A stretch of 6,144 nt of DNA, from NCBI GenBank assembly GCA_021785795.1, contig JAJYEK010000205.1:1-6144 (forward strand), in the 5' to 3' direction. The notes beneath the pieces were generated by a model. That model made no database searches and was not told the origin of the DNA. It saw only the letters and a list, made by a program, of their open reading frames with translations. Source of the DNA: Pseudomonadota bacterium. GTDB taxonomy: Bacteria; Pseudomonadota; Gammaproteobacteria; Acidiferrobacterales; UBA6901. Shown one piece after another: positions 5,633-6,144 of this stretch. Position 1 is the stretch's first letter, and each line of letters starts with the position of its first letter. The translations under genes and the position numbers were made by a program.

Positions 5633-6091
5633 TCACTCGCAGTCGAGGTCGCAGCGCAGCACCTGCAAAGCGCCGCCACCGGTCCTTACCCCAATCGCCA
5701 GAGTGACGCACATGCCGGTACCGGTTAGCGAGAGATACGGGCGCGACATGTGCACCTTTCCCGGATCGGCAATGGCACGGCGGAAATAGTGACGCCTGAA
5801 CCAACGCGCACCCGCGACGTCCTCGAGCGGAAGAAACCTGGCGTCCGTCTTGGATACGCCCGACGGCGGTGTCAGGTTCTCGCTGATCTGGACGGCATCC
5901 TGATCGAGCAGGTAGCAGCGTGTGACCCCGGTCCAGGTGACGAACCCGGCGCAGGCGGATTCGAAAGGCACGCCGGATCGCACCGCCGACACGCACTGCA
6001 CAAAGCCAGCCAGATGCCCCGCGACCCGATCTTGCTGCGCCGCCGATTCTTCGGCTGATACGCGCTTGAACTGCTCACATAACTGCATCAT
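5633..6091 (-). CDS. Stand-alone PDC/Cache-like sensor domain protein
   Basis: This 152-residue protein has no recognisable signal peptide or membrane segment. Residues 1-45 are helical and include MMQLCEQFKRVSAEESAAQQ. From about residue 50 the pattern is that of a PDC/Cache-type (PAS-like) ligand-binding fold: CYLLDQDAVQISEN (59-72), RFLPLEDVAGARWFRRHYFRRAI (85-107), then SRPYLSLTGTGMCVTLAIGV (116-135) and a final strand, LQVLRCDLD. The YLLDxxxxQISxN and W-x-R-x-x-YF motifs resemble those of EAL-associated (YkuI C-terminal type) and double-Cache signalling modules. No output domain (kinase, GGDEF, EAL or methyl-accepting) is attached, so it may act on a partner in trans. The start at 6091 has GAGG eight bases upstream (6103-6100); the adjacent second ATG is an alternative. 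The ligand and partner are unknown. Confidence 0.78.
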   Translation of the reverse strand: MMQLCEQFKRVSAEESAAQQDRVAGHLAGFVQCVSAVRSGVPFESACAGFVTWTGVTRCYLLDQDAVQISENLTPPSGVSKTDARFLPLEDVAGARWFRRHYFRRAIADPGKVHMSRPYLSLTGTGMCVTLAIGVRTGGGALQVLRCDLDCE

Positions 6092-6144
6092 GGTGCATGC
6101 CTCGCGATTTCCACTGTTCGGGTCCGGCGCCGGCCGGCCGAAGT

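Overview
The window reads as chromosome of a high-GC proteobacterium, most likely a gammaproteobacterium. The evidence is GC-rich coding with strong third-position G/C, two adjacent ADP-heptose:LPS heptosyltransferases (so a Gram-negative outer membrane), a yqjD-yqjE-yqjK type operon, and a textbook FNR/ANR binding site. I cannot name the species. I see no tRNA, rRNA, CRISPR array, insertion sequence or integrase.

Layout. Positions 1-215 are the 3' end of waaF (heptosyltransferase II). It overlaps the start of waaC (heptosyltransferase I, 212-1252) by an ATGA, so the left edge is an LPS inner-core operon on the + strand. Converging on it from the - strand is a three-gene operon, yqjD (DUF883/ElaB family, 2322-2011), yqjE (2005-1619) and yqjK (1622-1317). 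All three encode small membrane proteins and are tightly packed. Its promoter region holds a perfect FNR/ANR box (2403-2416), placed about 41 bases upstream of the predicted transcription start. Divergent from it is a 623-residue V-type ATPase a/I-type subunit (2652-4523) with its key proton-path residues conserved, but with no other V-ATPase subunit gene in the window. A 458-base gap follows with no credible gene; it contains a long imperfect hairpin (4893-4937) shortly before a small four-histidine-box fatty acid hydroxylase/sterol desaturase family protein (4982-5533). A stand-alone PDC/Cache-like sensor domain protein (6091-5633, - strand) converges on that gene.

How it fits together. The common theme is the cell envelope: LPS core assembly, inner-membrane stress proteins, a membrane proton-channel-type subunit and a membrane lipid-modifying oxygenase-type enzyme. 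The FNR/ANR box suggests that the yqjDEK operon is induced when oxygen is low. There is no multi-gene defence or mobile system here. The most unusual items are the orphan V-ATPase subunit I with its cysteine cluster, the FNR-type control of yqjDEK, the hairpin before the hydroxylase and the output-less sensor domain.
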